Shown here: one piece after another, positions 16,365 through 25,324 of the stretch
How the letters are laid out: every line of letters begins with the position of its first letter
Position numbering within the stretch: the first letter of the stretch is position 1
From: Cellulomonas sp. Leaf395
Lineage (GTDB): Bacteria > Actinomycetota > Actinomycetes > Actinomycetales > Cellulomonadaceae
Assembly: GCF_001424125.1 (NCBI RefSeq)
Contig: NZ_LMQI01000003.1
Span: 183,880-247,879, forward strand
DNA: 64,000 nucleotides
Reading direction: 5' to 3'
Notes under the pieces: generated by a model
The model's input: the letters and a program-made list of their open reading frames with translations, nothing else
Told to the model about the DNA's origin: nothing
Databases searched by the model: none
Made by a program: the position numbers and the translations under genes

Positions 16365-17735
16365 TCAGCTTCGGCTGGTGTCCCGGCCGAGTGCGTACCG
16401 CATGGGGACGAGCTTGGCCTCGGACTCCGCCAGCTCGGCGGGCGGGTCGGACGCGGCGACGACGCCGCAGCCGGCGAACAGCCGGACCCGCCGTGGGTCG
16501 TCGGGGTCGATCGCCGCAGACCGCAGGGCGATGCCCCACTCGCCGTCGCCGTCGGCCCCGAACCAGCCCACCGGCCCGGCGTACCGGGCACGGTCCATGC
16601 CCTCGATGCTGCGGATGAGCTCACGGGCCGCCACGGTCGGCGTGCCGCACACCGCGGCCGTCGGGTGCAGCGCGGCGGCCAGCGCGAGCGACGACGGGTG
16701 CGCGGCGTCACCGCCGGGCGCGGTGAGCACGCCCGTGACGTCGGACGCCAGGTGCAGCACGTTCGGCAGGTGCAGCACGAACGGGACGTCGGGAACGTTG
16801 GTCGAGGAGCAGAACGGTTCCAGCGCGTGAGCTACGGACGTGACCGCGTACTCGTGCTCCTCGAGGTCCTTCGACGAGTGCGCCAGGATCGCCGCCCGGG
16901 CCAGGTCCGCCGCGTCGTCGCCGGTGCGCCGGATGGTCCCGGCGAGGACGCGCGAGGTGACCAGGCCCTTCTCCGACCGGACCAGCAGCTCCGGGGTCGC
17001 GCCCACCATGCCGTCGACGCTGAACGTCCAGCACGACGGGTACTCCACCGCGAGCCGTTCGAGGGCCCAGCGCGCGTCGACGGGGTGCTCGGCCTGGGCG
17101 TGCACGTCGCGCGCGAGCACGACCTTCTCCACGTCGCCGGCCTTGATGGCGGCGATGCCGTGGGCGACGACGTCGCGCCAGCCGTCCGCGCTGACGGCGC
17201 CGTCGGAGTAGACGACAGCGCCAGGGTCGACGGGTGGCACGCGGGGGCCGACGACGTCCGCCAGCCGAGGTGCGGCGTGCAGCCGGGCACCCGTGGTGAT
17301 CGTCGTCAGCCACGTGCGTCCGCCACGGCGGCCGACCACGACCTTCGGGACGACGATCACGCCACCGGCGGCGGAGCCGTCGTCGAACGCGAACGACCCG
17401 AACGCCACCGGACCGGTGCCGGGCAGCTGGACCTCGTCGCGGACGATCGCCCGGGCGAGGACGTCCTGCCACGCCTTCTCCGCGTCGGCGAACCGATGGG
17501 CGCCACCGACCTCCACGCGCAACGTCTCGCCCCACGCCACCAGACCGTCGCCGCGCCGGACCCAGGCGAGCGGCGCCTGCGACGGCAGGAGGCCGAGCAG
17601 ATCCAGGGGGTCGTGAGGGTCCAGAAGGTCCGCGGTCGTGGCTGCGCCCGGGTCGTCGAGCGCGTCCAGCGCGACCGTACGGACCACGAGCGGGTGCGGG
17701 ACCGCGTCCGCGGGGGCGGAGGTCTGCGTGCTCAT
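16365..17735 (-). CDS. menF: isochorismate synthase (MenF/EntC type)
   Basis: 456 aa chorismate-utilising enzyme that makes isochorismate for MenD. The C-terminal chorismate-binding domain shows [62 protein letters not shown] and [14 protein letters not shown], with the catalytic Glu/Lys positions intact as far as can be judged. No siderophore genes are nearby, while menD and menG are, so a menaquinone role is favoured. ATG 17735 is preceded by TACGCT at 7 nt. Divergent from menG. Confidence 0.9.
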   Translation of the reverse strand: MSTQTSAPADAVPHPLVVRTVALDALDDPGAATTADLLDPHDPLDLLGLLPSQAPLAWVRRGDGLVAWGETLRVEVGGAHRFADAEKAWQDVLARAIVRDEVQLPGTGPVAFGSFAFDDGSAAGGVIVVPKVVVGRRGGRTWLTTITTGARLHAAPRLADVVGPRVPPVDPGAVVYSDGAVSADGWRDVVAHGIAAIKAGDVEKVVLARDVHAQAEHPVDARWALERLAVEYPSCWTFSVDGMVGATPELLVRSEKGLVTSRVLAGTIRRTGDDAADLARAAILAHSSKDLEEHEYAVTSVAHALEPFCSSTNVPDVPFVLHLPNVLHLASDVTGVLTAPGGDAAHPSSLALAAALHPTAAVCGTPTVAARELIRSIEGMDRARYAGPVGWFGADGDGEWGIALRSAAIDPDDPRRVRLFAGCGVVAASDPPAELAESEAKLVPMRYALGRDTSRS

Positions 17736-17742
17736 CGGCTCC

Positions 17743-17748
17743 AGCGTA
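17743..17748 (-). promoter_or_regulatory. -10 box of a leaderless promoter for menF
   Basis: TACGCT on the minus strand, 7 nt before ATG 17735. With the opposite box at 17796-17801 it gives two divergent near-leaderless promoters in the 72-bp menF-menG gap. Confidence 0.55.
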
Positions 17749-17795
17749 GGCCTCGCCGCCGGGTCCGCCCTGTCGAAGACGCGCTGCGGACCTGC

Positions 17796-17801
17796 GACGA
17801 T
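17796..17801 (+). promoter_or_regulatory. -10-like box of a leaderless promoter for menG
   Basis: GACGAT followed by 6 nt and ATG 17808. It keeps the A and final T of TANNNT but has G in the first position. Confidence 0.45.
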
Positions 17802-17807
17802 GGACAC

Positions 17808-18506
17808 ATGTCCCGTGCCTCCCTCGACAAGGACCCCCAGGACGTCGCCGCCATGTTCGACTCCCTGGCCCACCGCTACGACCGCACCAACGACGTCATC
17901 TCGCTCGGCCAGGACCGTTCGTGGCGCAAGGCGACGCTCAAGGCGCTCGACGCCCAGCCCGGGGAGACGGTGCTCGACCTCGCCGCCGGCACCGGCACGT
18001 CGGCCGAGCCGATGGCGGACGCGGGGGTGCAGGTGGTCGCGTGCGACCTGTCCGTCGGGATGCTCGACGTCGGCAAGCGCCGCCGGCCGGACCTCGCGTT
18101 CGTCGCGGGTGACGCCCTGCACCTGCCGTTCGCCGACGCGTCGTTCGACGCGGTGACGATGTCGTTCGGGCTGCGCAACGTCAACGACGTCGACGCCGCC
18201 CTCGACGAGCTGCTGCGGGTCACCAGGCCCGGGGGTCGGTTGGTGGTGTGCGAGTTCTCCCGGCCCACGTTCAAGCCGTTCCGGGCGGTCTACGAGAACT
18301 ACCTGATGCGTGCGCTGCCGCCCGTCGCGCGCGCGGTCTCCAAGGAGCCGGACGCGTACGTGTACCTGGCCGAGTCGATCCGCGAGTGGCCGGACCAGCA
18401 CGCGCTGGGCATGCTCATCAAGCACGCGGGCTGGGAGCACGTGGCCTACCGCAACCTCTCCGGTGGCGTCGTCGCCCTGCACCGGGGGACCAAGCCCGAA
18501 GCCTGA
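17808..18506 (+). CDS. menG: demethylmenaquinone methyltransferase MenG (UbiE family)
   Basis: 232 aa class I SAM methyltransferase that performs the last ring step of menaquinone synthesis. Family signatures are [26 protein letters not shown] at the N-terminus (given in pieces: [10 protein letters not shown], then [10 protein letters not shown]), the SAM loop [29 protein letters not shown] and the C-terminal [12 protein letters not shown]. Divergent from menF with a 72-bp gap; the start is backed by a -10-like box 6 nt upstream. Next on the same strand are the reductase and nuo genes, separated by their own promoter. Confidence 0.94.
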   Translation: MSRASLDKDPQDVAAMFDSLAHRYDRTNDVISLGQDRSWRKATLKALDAQPGETVLDLAAGTGTSAEPMADAGVQVVACDLSVGMLDVGKRRRPDLAFVAGDALHLPFADASFDAVTMSFGLRNVNDVDAALDELLRVTRPGGRLVVCEFSRPTFKPFRAVYENYLMRALPPVARAVSKEPDAYVYLAESIREWPDQHALGMLIKHAGWEHVAYRNLSGGVVALHRGTKPEA

Positions 18507-18703
18507 GGCGGATGCGTCGTCCGGCGCGCCCGTCGTCGGTGTCCCCTGCCCACTTCCCCTCACCTGCGCGGATGTGCCCGTCCTGGTGAACAATGGGCGT
18601 CGACGGCACTCGGCCGGGGCGCGCAGCCCAGCCCGATCGCGCGGTAGACCGGCAGATCACACGCCGTTCTTCACCTTCTTCCGCGAGGTTAGGAATGCCT
18701 TCG

Positions 18704-18732
18704 CAGACAGCCCATGAGGCGCTCGTTACACT
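18704..18732 (+). promoter_or_regulatory. promoter of the reductase-nuoA-N operon
   Basis: CAGACA (18704-18709), a 17-nt spacer and TACACT (18727-18732). Transcription would begin near 18739, seven bases before the Rex-like palindrome, so a bound repressor would sit just inside the transcribed region. Confidence 0.5.
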
Positions 18733-18745
18733 CGCCAGGGAAGTA

Positions 18746-18761
18746 CGTGAACAACGTCACA
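18746..18761. promoter_or_regulatory. candidate Rex (redox repressor) operator
   Basis: CGTGAACAACGTCACA keeps the GTGA-N6-TCAC core and most flanking bases of the Streptomyces Rex operator TGTGAACGCGTTCACA. Rex senses NADH/NAD+ and controls nuo and cyd operons in actinomycetes. The site stands at the head of the nuo operon, between the predicted transcription start and the first start codon. Confidence 0.6.
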
Positions 18762-18762
18762 A

Positions 18763-20040
18763 GTGGGGTTGCTGGTGGTGGGAGCTACGCACGATGACGC
18801 AGACGTCATCGTCGTCGGCGCGGGCCCGGCTGGGTCTGCCGCCGCGTTCTACTGCGCCTCGGCGGGCCTGGACGTGCTGCTCCTGGAGAAGTCGGAGTTC
18901 CCCCGGGACAAGGTCTGCGGCGACGGTCTGACCCCGCGCGCGGTCGCCGAGCTGGTGCGGATGGGTCTGCCCATCCGTGAGCAGGACGGCTGGATCCGCA
19001 ACGTCGGCCTGCGGGTGATCGGGGGCGGTCACCGCCTCGAGCTCGCGTGGCCGGAGCTGTCCAGCTACCCGTCGTACGGGCTCGCGAAGTCGCGGATGTC
19101 CCTCGACCACACGCTCGCGGACCATGCGCGGGCCGCCGGCGCCAAGCTGCAGGAGCGGACCACGGTGACGGGCCCGGTGCGCGACGAGCGCTCGGGACGC
19201 GTCGTCGGCGTGCACGCGAAGGTCGACGGCGACACTGTCACGTACCGCGCGCCTGTGGTCATCGCGGCCGACGGGGTCTCCGCCCGGCTCGCCACGGGGA
19301 TGGGGCTGGAGAAGCGCATGGACCGCCCCATGGGCGTCGCCGTCCGCACCTACTTCCGCACCCCGCGGCACGACGACCCGTGGATGGAGAGCCACCTCGA
19401 GCTCCGCGACGGCGACAACAACCTGATGCCGGGGTACGGCTGGATCTTCTCCCTCGGCGACGGCACGGCGAACGTGGGCCTCGGGTCCGTGGCCTCGACG
19501 GCCGCAGCGACGAAGGTCGACTACAAGAAGCTGTTCGCCACCTGGATGGAGAACGCGCCCGCCGAGTGGGAGTTCACGCCTGACAACCAGACGGGGCCCG
19601 TCAAGGGTGCCGCGCTGCCGATGGGCTTCAACCGTGGGCCGCTGTACGGCAACGGCCTGCTGCTCGCGGGCGACTCCGCCGGGATGATCAGCCCGTTCAA
19701 CGGCGAGGGCATCGCCTACGGCCTCCAGGCGGGACGCGTCGCCGCCGACGCGATCGCCCAGGGCCTCGCGCGCGGCACCGCCGCCGGGCGCGAGCGCGCG
19801 TTCGCCACGTACGAGCGCCGCATGAAGGATGACCTGGGCGGCTACTACACGCTCGGGCGGGTGTTCGTGCGGCTGATCGAGCACCCTGAGGTCATGCGGG
19901 TGTGCACGCGCTACGGGCTGCCTCGGCCGCTGGTCATGAAGTTCGTGCTCAAGCTCCTGTCCGACTGTTACGAGCCGAAGGGCGGTGACCTGGTGGACCG
20001 GGTGATCGCCGGGCTGGCCCGGATCGCGCCCGCAGCATGA
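18763..20040 (+). CDS. geranylgeranyl reductase family FAD-dependent oxidoreductase (MenJ-like)
   Basis: 425 aa flavoprotein. The FAD Rossmann motif is DVIVVGAGPAGSAAAF, followed by the family pattern EFPRDKVCGDGLTPRAV and the second FAD motif LLAGDSAGMISPFNGEGI. The family saturates isoprenoid double bonds; in mycobacteria the homologue MenJ reduces one unit of the menaquinone tail. Its place beside menG and ahead of nuoA supports the same job here (inference). The start is uncertain: GTG 18763 gives the longest product, while GTG 18775 or 18778 would leave room for a weak ribosome site and give the usual short N-terminus. Confidence 0.88.
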   Translation: MGLLVVGATHDDADVIVVGAGPAGSAAAFYCASAGLDVLLLEKSEFPRDKVCGDGLTPRAVAELVRMGLPIREQDGWIRNVGLRVIGGGHRLELAWPELSSYPSYGLAKSRMSLDHTLADHARAAGAKLQERTTVTGPVRDERSGRVVGVHAKVDGDTVTYRAPVVIAADGVSARLATGMGLEKRMDRPMGVAVRTYFRTPRHDDPWMESHLELRDGDNNLMPGYGWIFSLGDGTANVGLGSVASTAAATKVDYKKLFATWMENAPAEWEFTPDNQTGPVKGAALPMGFNRGPLYGNGLLLAGDSAGMISPFNGEGIAYGLQAGRVAADAIAQGLARGTAAGRERAFATYERRMKDDLGGYYTLGRVFVRLIEHPEVMRVCTRYGLPRPLVMKFVLKLLSDCYEPKGGDLVDRVIAGLARIAPAA

Positions 20041-20072
20041 CCCCCGACCACGACGAAGTGGAGTGACGCGCG

Positions 20073-20435
20073 ATGGACAACCCGTACGTCCCGCTGCTCT
20101 TCCTGATGGGCATCGCCGCTGTCCTCGCCCTCGGTGGCGTCGGCGCGAGCCTGGTCCTCGGCCCCCAGCGGTACAACCGCGCGAAGCTCGAGGCGTACGA
20201 GTGCGGCATCGAGCCCACCCCGCACGCCATCGGCGGCGGCCGCTTCCCGATCAAGTACTACCTCGTCGCGATGACCTTCATCATCTTCGACATCGAGGTG
20301 GTGTTCCTCTACCCGTGGGCAGTGAGCTTCGCCGACCTGGCCCTCTTCGGCCTCGTCGCGATGATCGGGTTCCTGGTCCTGATCACCGTCCCGTTCGTGT
20401 ATGAGTGGAAGCGCGGCGGGTTCGAGTGGGACTGA
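20073..20435 (+). CDS. nuoA: NADH-quinone oxidoreductase subunit A
   Basis: 120 aa, three membrane helices (about residues 7-30, 65-87, 93-113). The conserved segment YECGIEPTPHA with Cys after helix 1, and the FDIEVVFLYPW motif in helix 2, identify NuoA, which helps to form the quinone-site junction. GGAG lies upstream of ATG 20073. It is the first nuo gene, 32 bp after the reductase gene, with no separate terminator or promoter visible between them. Confidence 0.96.
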   Translation: MDNPYVPLLFLMGIAAVLALGGVGASLVLGPQRYNRAKLEAYECGIEPTPHAIGGGRFPIKYYLVAMTFIIFDIEVVFLYPWAVSFADLALFGLVAMIGFLVLITVPFVYEWKRGGFEWD

Positions 20436-20471
20436 TGAGCGTCTGCGTCTACGCAAGGCTGGAGATCTGAG

Positions 20472-21023
20472 ATGGGCATCGAAGAAGCACCGTCCGGGTT
20501 CCTCCTGACGACCGTCGAGGACCTGGTCGGGTACTTCCGCAAGGGATCGCTGTGGCCGGTCACGTTCGGCCTGGCCTGCTGCGCCATCGAGATGATGTCG
20601 GCGGGCGCCCCCCGCTACGACCTCTCGCGGTTCGGCATGGAGGTGTTCCGTGCGTCGCCGCGCCAGGCGGACCTCATGATCGTCGCCGGACGCGTCAGCC
20701 AGAAGATGGCCCCCGTGGTGCGGCAGGTCTACGACCAGATGTCCGACCCCAAGTGGGTCCTCTCGATGGGCGTCTGCGCCAGCTCCGGCGGCATGTTCAA
20801 CAACTACGCCATCGTGCAGGGCGTGGACCACATCGTCCCGGTCGACATCTACCTGCCCGGCTGCCCGCCCCGGCCCGAGATGCTGATCAACGCGATCCTC
20901 GCGCTGCACGAGCAGATCCAGAACGAGCCGCTCGGCGCCAACCGCAAGGAGGCGGCGGCGGCGGCCGAGGCCGCGGCGATGGCCGCGACCCCGACGTCGC
21001 ACATGACAGGACTCCTGCGATGA
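20472..21023 (+). CDS. nuoB: NADH-quinone oxidoreductase subunit B
   Basis: 183 aa peripheral-arm subunit that binds cluster N2, the last iron-sulfur centre before quinone. Ligand cysteines are the tandem pair Cys36-Cys37 (GLACCAIEM), Cys102 and Cys131 (LPGCPPRPE). The C-terminal 25 residues are Ala-rich and outside the family core. It follows nuoA by 36 bp, the widest gap in the nuo operon, and overlaps nuoC by ATGA. Confidence 0.97.
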   Translation: MGIEEAPSGFLLTTVEDLVGYFRKGSLWPVTFGLACCAIEMMSAGAPRYDLSRFGMEVFRASPRQADLMIVAGRVSQKMAPVVRQVYDQMSDPKWVLSMGVCASSGGMFNNYAIVQGVDHIVPVDIYLPGCPPRPEMLINAILALHEQIQNEPLGANRKEAAAAAEAAAMAATPTSHMTGLLR

Positions 21024-21808
21024 GCGACGAGAAGACCGACGCGGCCGCTGCCGTCAAGCCGGGCGAGGCCACGACGGAGGCGCAGGCGACCAGCGAGGCC
21101 GCGCTCGAGGCCGGCGCCCAGAACATCCCCGCCGACGGGCGTCCCCTGATCGACGTCGTCGACGTCCGGCGCGGCATGTTCGGCGCCTCCGGAACCGGCG
21201 ACACGTCGGGCTACGGCGGACTGGTCACCGCGATCGCGCTCCCCGGCCCGGGCGAGCGCCCGTACGGCGGCTGGTTCGACGAGGTCGTGGACATCCTCAT
21301 CGAGGTGCTCGACGAGTCGGGCACGACGTTCGCTGCCGCGGTGGAGTCCGTGGTCGTGGACCGCGAGGAGCTCACGCTGCACGTCGCGCGCGAGCACATC
21401 GTCGAGGTGTCGCAGGTGCTGCGGGACGACCAGGACCTGCGGTTCGAGCTGAGCCTGGGTGTCTCGGGGGTGCACTACCCGCACGACGCCGGCCGCGAGC
21501 TGCACGCCGTCTACCACCTGGTCTCGGTGACGCACTCGCGCCGGCTGCGGCTCGAGGTCGCGGTCCCCGACGCCGACCCCCACCTGCCGTCGACGGTCTC
21601 GGTGTACCCGACCAACGACTGGCACGAGCGCGAGACCTACGACTTCTTCGGGATGATCTTCGACGGTCACCCCGCCCTTGCTCGCATCGAGATGCCCGAC
21701 GACTGGCCGGGCCACCCGCAGCGCAAGGACTACCCCCTCGGGGGGATCCCGGTCGAGTACAAGGGCGCCACCATCCCGCCCCCGGACCAGCGGAGGTCGT
21801 ACCGATGA
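21020..21808 (+). CDS. nuoC: NADH-quinone oxidoreductase subunit C
   Basis: 262 aa. The 30-kDa subunit domain occupies about residues 75-255 with the signature [23 protein letters not shown] and [20 protein letters not shown]. The first 50 residues are an Ala/Glu/Thr-rich extension absent from most homologues and probably disordered. NuoC and NuoD are separate here, not fused as in E. coli. ATG 21020 overlaps the nuoB stop; the 3' end overlaps nuoD by ATGA. Confidence 0.95.
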   Translation: MSDEKTDAAAAVKPGEATTEAQATSEAALEAGAQNIPADGRPLIDVVDVRRGMFGASGTGDTSGYGGLVTAIALPGPGERPYGGWFDEVVDILIEVLDESGTTFAAAVESVVVDREELTLHVAREHIVEVSQVLRDDQDLRFELSLGVSGVHYPHDAGRELHAVYHLVSVTHSRRLRLEVAVPDADPHLPSTVSVYPTNDWHERETYDFFGMIFDGHPALARIEMPDDWPGHPQRKDYPLGGIPVEYKGATIPPPDQRRSYR

Positions 21809-23154
21809 CCACCCAGACACCCCACGCCACGCCGAGGGTCGTCGACGCCGACACCGAGGGTGTCCCGTCCTTCGAGGCGTCCGGCGGCGACTGGTCCGAG
21901 ATCGCCGAGGAGGCCGCCCGCCTCGGCGAGGAGCGGATCGTCGTCAACATGGGCCCGCAGCACCCGTCGACCCACGGGGTGCTCCGGCTGATGCTCGAGA
22001 TCGACGGCGAGACGGTGACCGAGGCCCGCGCGGGCATCGGCTACCTGCACACCGGCATCGAGAAGAACATGGAGTTCCGCACCTGGACCCAGGGCGTGAC
22101 CTTCTGCACCCGCATGGACTACGTGGCGCCCCTGTTCCAGGAGGCCGCGTACTGCCTGGCCGTGGAGAAGCTGCTGGGCATCACGGACGGCGTGCCGGAG
22201 CGGGCCACGGTCATCCGGGTGCTCATGATGGAGCTCAACCGGATCTCGTCGCACCTCGTCTGCCTGGCCACCGGCGGCAACGAGCTGGGCGCCACGACGA
22301 TCATGACCGTGGGCTTCACCGCCCGCGAGGAGATCCTCAGGATCTTCGAGCTGATCACCGGCCTGCGCATGAACCACGCGTACATCCGCCCGGGCGGCGT
22401 CGCGCAGGACATCCCGCCGGGTGCCATCGACAACGTGCGCGAGGCCCTGGTGTCGGTGCGGCACTACTTCAAGCAGCTCGAAGACCTCATGATGGCCAAC
22501 CCGATCCTGCACCTGCGCCTCAAGGACGTCGGCTACCTCAGCCTGACCGGCTGCATGGCGCTCGGTGTCACGGGACCGGTGCTGCGGTCGGCGGGCCTCC
22601 CGTACGACGTGCGCAAGGCCAACCCGTACTGCGGGTACGAGACGTACGACTTCGAGGTTCCGGTCGCCGAGACGGCAGACTCCTGGGGGCGCCTCGTGCT
22701 CCGGGTCGAGGAGTGCTACCAGTCGATGAAGATCATCGAGCAGACCCTGGACCGCCTGCAGAAGATGGGTCCTGGCCCGGTCATGGTCGCGGACAAGAAG
22801 GTCGCCTGGCCTGCGCAGATGGCCATCGGCTCGGACGGCATGGGCAACTCGCTGGACCACATCCGGGAGATCATGGGCACCTCGATGGAAGCCCTGATCC
22901 ACCACTTCAAGCTGGTCACCGAGGGCTTCCGCGTGCCGGCCGGCCAGGTGTTCCAGACGGTGGAGCACCCCCGCGGCGAGCTGGGCGTGCACCTGGTGTC
23001 CGACGGGGGGACGCGGCCGTACCGCGCGCACTTCCGGGACCCGTCGTTCAACAACCTGCAGGCGACGTCGATCATGTGCGAGGGCGGGCAGGTGGCTGAC
23101 GTCGTCGTCGCCGTCGCGTCCCTCGACCCGGTGCTGGGAGGGGTGGACCGCTGA
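21805..23154 (+). CDS. nuoD: NADH-quinone oxidoreductase subunit D
   Basis: 449 aa 49-kDa subunit that forms the quinone pocket with NuoB. Signatures are [22 protein letters not shown] (in part: [12 protein letters not shown]), [24 protein letters not shown], and the C-terminal [22 protein letters not shown], shown here by SFNNLQA. The His-Asp quinone-binding region is intact. A 40-residue leader precedes the core. Its TGA overlaps the nuoE ATG by one base. Confidence 0.97.
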   Translation: MTTQTPHATPRVVDADTEGVPSFEASGGDWSEIAEEAARLGEERIVVNMGPQHPSTHGVLRLMLEIDGETVTEARAGIGYLHTGIEKNMEFRTWTQGVTFCTRMDYVAPLFQEAAYCLAVEKLLGITDGVPERATVIRVLMMELNRISSHLVCLATGGNELGATTIMTVGFTAREEILRIFELITGLRMNHAYIRPGGVAQDIPPGAIDNVREALVSVRHYFKQLEDLMMANPILHLRLKDVGYLSLTGCMALGVTGPVLRSAGLPYDVRKANPYCGYETYDFEVPVAETADSWGRLVLRVEECYQSMKIIEQTLDRLQKMGPGPVMVADKKVAWPAQMAIGSDGMGNSLDHIREIMGTSMEALIHHFKLVTEGFRVPAGQVFQTVEHPRGELGVHLVSDGGTRPYRAHFRDPSFNNLQATSIMCEGGQVADVVVAVASLDPVLGGVDR

Positions 23155-23993
23155 TGTCGATCGAGACGCCTCGAACGCACAGGACGTCGTACGACGCGGA
23201 GACGCACGCGCGCCTCACCGCCGACTCGGACGTCATCGTCGCCCGCTACCCGCAGGCGCGCTCCGCCCTCCTGCCGATGCTGCACCTGGTGCAGTCCGAG
23301 GACGGCTACGTGAGCCCGCGCGGGATCGCGTTCTGTGCGGCGCACCTGGGCCTGACCACCGCCGAGGTGTCCGCGGTCGCCACGTTCTACACGCAGTACA
23401 AGCGGCACCCGAACGGCACCTACACGGTGGGTGTCTGCACCAACACGCTCTGCGCGATCATGGGCGGCGACGCCATCTGGGAGGACCTCTCCGACCACCT
23501 GGGCGTCGGCCACGACGAGACCACCGACGACGGGGTCATCACCCTCGAGCGCGTCGAGTGCAACGCGGCCTGCGACTACGCACCGGTCGTGATGGTCAAC
23601 TGGGAGTTCTTCGACAACCAGACGCCGGACAGCGCCCGTCAGATCGCCGACGACCTCGCCGCCGGCAAGCCTGTCGTCCCGACGCGCGGGGCGGACAGCG
23701 TCTGCTCGTTCAAGGAGATGTCCCGCGTGCTGGCCGGCTTCGGGGACGGGCGCGCCGACGAGGGCGTCGGCGCCGGTGTGCCCACGCTGCGCGGTGTCGA
23801 GCTGGCGCGCGCCGAGGGCTGGACGGCACCGGACTTCCCGGGCGCGACGACGACGGCAGCGCCGGCCGGTGCCACCGAGCCGAAGGTCGGCGGCGAGCAG
23901 TCGAGCGCCCAGCGTCCCGCCACCACGCCGGCCGACGTCTCGCCGACCGCCGAGCAGAAGAAGCAGTCCACCGACGACGCGAAGGAGTCCTGA
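23154..23993 (+). CDS. nuoE: NADH-quinone oxidoreductase subunit E
   Basis: 279 aa. The thioredoxin-like [2Fe-2S] domain covers about residues 20-185, with ligands Cys95 and Cys100 (CTNTLC) and Cys136 and Cys140 (CNAAC) for cluster N1a. The remaining ~90 residues form a low-complexity Ala/Thr/Lys-rich tail typical of actinobacterial NuoE and of unknown use. It passes electrons in the NADH-dehydrogenase module with NuoF and NuoG. TGATG junctions of one base connect it to nuoD and nuoF. Confidence 0.96.
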   Translation: MSIETPRTHRTSYDAETHARLTADSDVIVARYPQARSALLPMLHLVQSEDGYVSPRGIAFCAAHLGLTTAEVSAVATFYTQYKRHPNGTYTVGVCTNTLCAIMGGDAIWEDLSDHLGVGHDETTDDGVITLERVECNAACDYAPVVMVNWEFFDNQTPDSARQIADDLAAGKPVVPTRGADSVCSFKEMSRVLAGFGDGRADEGVGAGVPTLRGVELARAEGWTAPDFPGATTTAAPAGATEPKVGGEQSSAQRPATTPADVSPTAEQKKQSTDDAKES

Positions 23994-25324
23994 TGGCGAC
24001 GCCGCTCACCCCGGTCCTGACGGACACGTGGGACGCCGACCGTTCGTGGTCGCTCGCGTCGTACGAGCGCGCGGGCGGGTACCGCGGCCTGCGTCGTGCC
24101 CTGGGCATGCCCGCCGCCGACGTCGTCACCATGGTCAAGGACTCGGGCCTGCGCGGACGCGGGGGAGCAGGGTTCCCCACGGGAATGAAGTGGGGCTTCC
24201 TGCCCGCCCCCGACGGCGGACCCCGCTACCTGGTCATCAACGCGGACGAGTCCGAGCCGGGGACCTGCAAGGACATCCCGATCATGATGGCCAGCCCGCA
24301 GCACCTGATCGAGGGCATGATCATCACGAGCTACGCGATCGGCTGCCACCACGCGTTCCTCTACGTGCGCGGCGAGGTCCTGCACGTCTACCGCCGCCTC
24401 CTGAACGCCATCGAGGAGGCCCGCGCCGCCGGCTACCTGGGCACCGACATCCTGGGCTCGGGCTTCGACCTGGAGATCACGCTGCACGCCGGTGCCGGTG
24501 CGTACATCTGCGGCGAGGAGACGGCGCTGCTCGACTCGCTCGAGGGGCTGCGTGGCCAGCCGCGGCTCAAGCCCCCGTTCCCCGCCGTCGCCGGGCTGTA
24601 CGCGCGGCCGACCGTGGTGAACAACGTCGAGTCGATCGCCTCGGTGCCGGGCATCGTCGTCGGCGGCGCGGACTGGTTCACGTCGATGGGCACCGAGCGG
24701 TCCACCGGGCACGGGCTGTTCTCCCTGTCCGGTCACGTGACGCGGCCGGGGCAGTACGAGGCGCCGCTGGGCATCACCCTGCGCGAGCTGCTCGAGATGG
24801 CCGGCGGCATCCGCGAGGGCCACGAGCTGAAGTTCTGGACGCCCGGGGGCTCGTCGACGCCGATCTTCACGGCGGAGCACCTCGACGTCCCGCTCGACTA
24901 CGAGTCCGTCGGTGCGGCGGGCTCGATGCTCGGCACGCGCGCGCTGCAGATCTTCGACGAGACCACCTCGGTGGTGCGCGCGGTGACGCGGTGGACCGAG
25001 TTCTACAAGCACGAGTCCTGCGGCAAGTGCACCCCGTGCCGTGAGGGCACGTACTGGCTGGTGCAGGTGCTCCAGCGGATCGAGGCGGGGCAGGGCACGC
25101 TCGCAGACGTCGACCTGCTGCTGGACCTGTGCGACAACATCCTGGGCAAGGCGTTCTGCGCGCTCGGCGACGGTGCCACCAGCCCGATCACGTCGGCCGT
25201 GCAGTACTTCCGGTCCGAGTTCGAGGCCGGGACGCACACGCCGGCGGACGTGCTGTTCCCGCCGGAGCTCAGCTCGCTGTTCTCCTACACGCCGAAGCAC
25301 GAGCTCGCTGGGGTGCACGCATGA
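23993..25324 (+). CDS. nuoF: NADH-quinone oxidoreductase subunit F
   Basis: 443 aa subunit that binds NADH, FMN and cluster N3. The NADH loop is [10 protein letters not shown] at residues 55-64; the FMN region is [13 protein letters not shown] near 167-180; N3 ligands are Cys343, Cys346, Cys349 (ESCGKCTPC) and Cys389. ATG 23993 gives the normal N-terminus and overlaps the nuoE stop by one base. The 3' end overlaps nuoG by ATGA. Confidence 0.97.
   Translation: MATPLTPVLTDTWDADRSWSLASYERAGGYRGLRRALGMPAADVVTMVKDSGLRGRGGAGFPTGMKWGFLPAPDGGPRYLVINADESEPGTCKDIPIMMASPQHLIEGMIITSYAIGCHHAFLYVRGEVLHVYRRLLNAIEEARAAGYLGTDILGSGFDLEITLHAGAGAYICGEETALLDSLEGLRGQPRLKPPFPAVAGLYARPTVVNNVESIASVPGIVVGGADWFTSMGTERSTGHGLFSLSGHVTRPGQYEAPLGITLRELLEMAGGIREGHELKFWTPGGSSTPIFTAEHLDVPLDYESVGAAGSMLGTRALQIFDETTSVVRAVTRWTEFYKHESCGKCTPCREGTYWLVQVLQRIEAGQGTLADVDLLLDLCDNILGKAFCALGDGATSPITSAVQYFRSEFEAGTHTPADVLFPPELSSLFSYTPKHELAGVHA

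Noticed and set aside
18689..18702. IdeR/DtxR-like iron box TTAGGAATGCCTTC upstream of the nuo operon
   Set aside because: Only the left half matches the TTAGG...CCTAA consensus; the right half lacks the terminal AA. Too weak to call.
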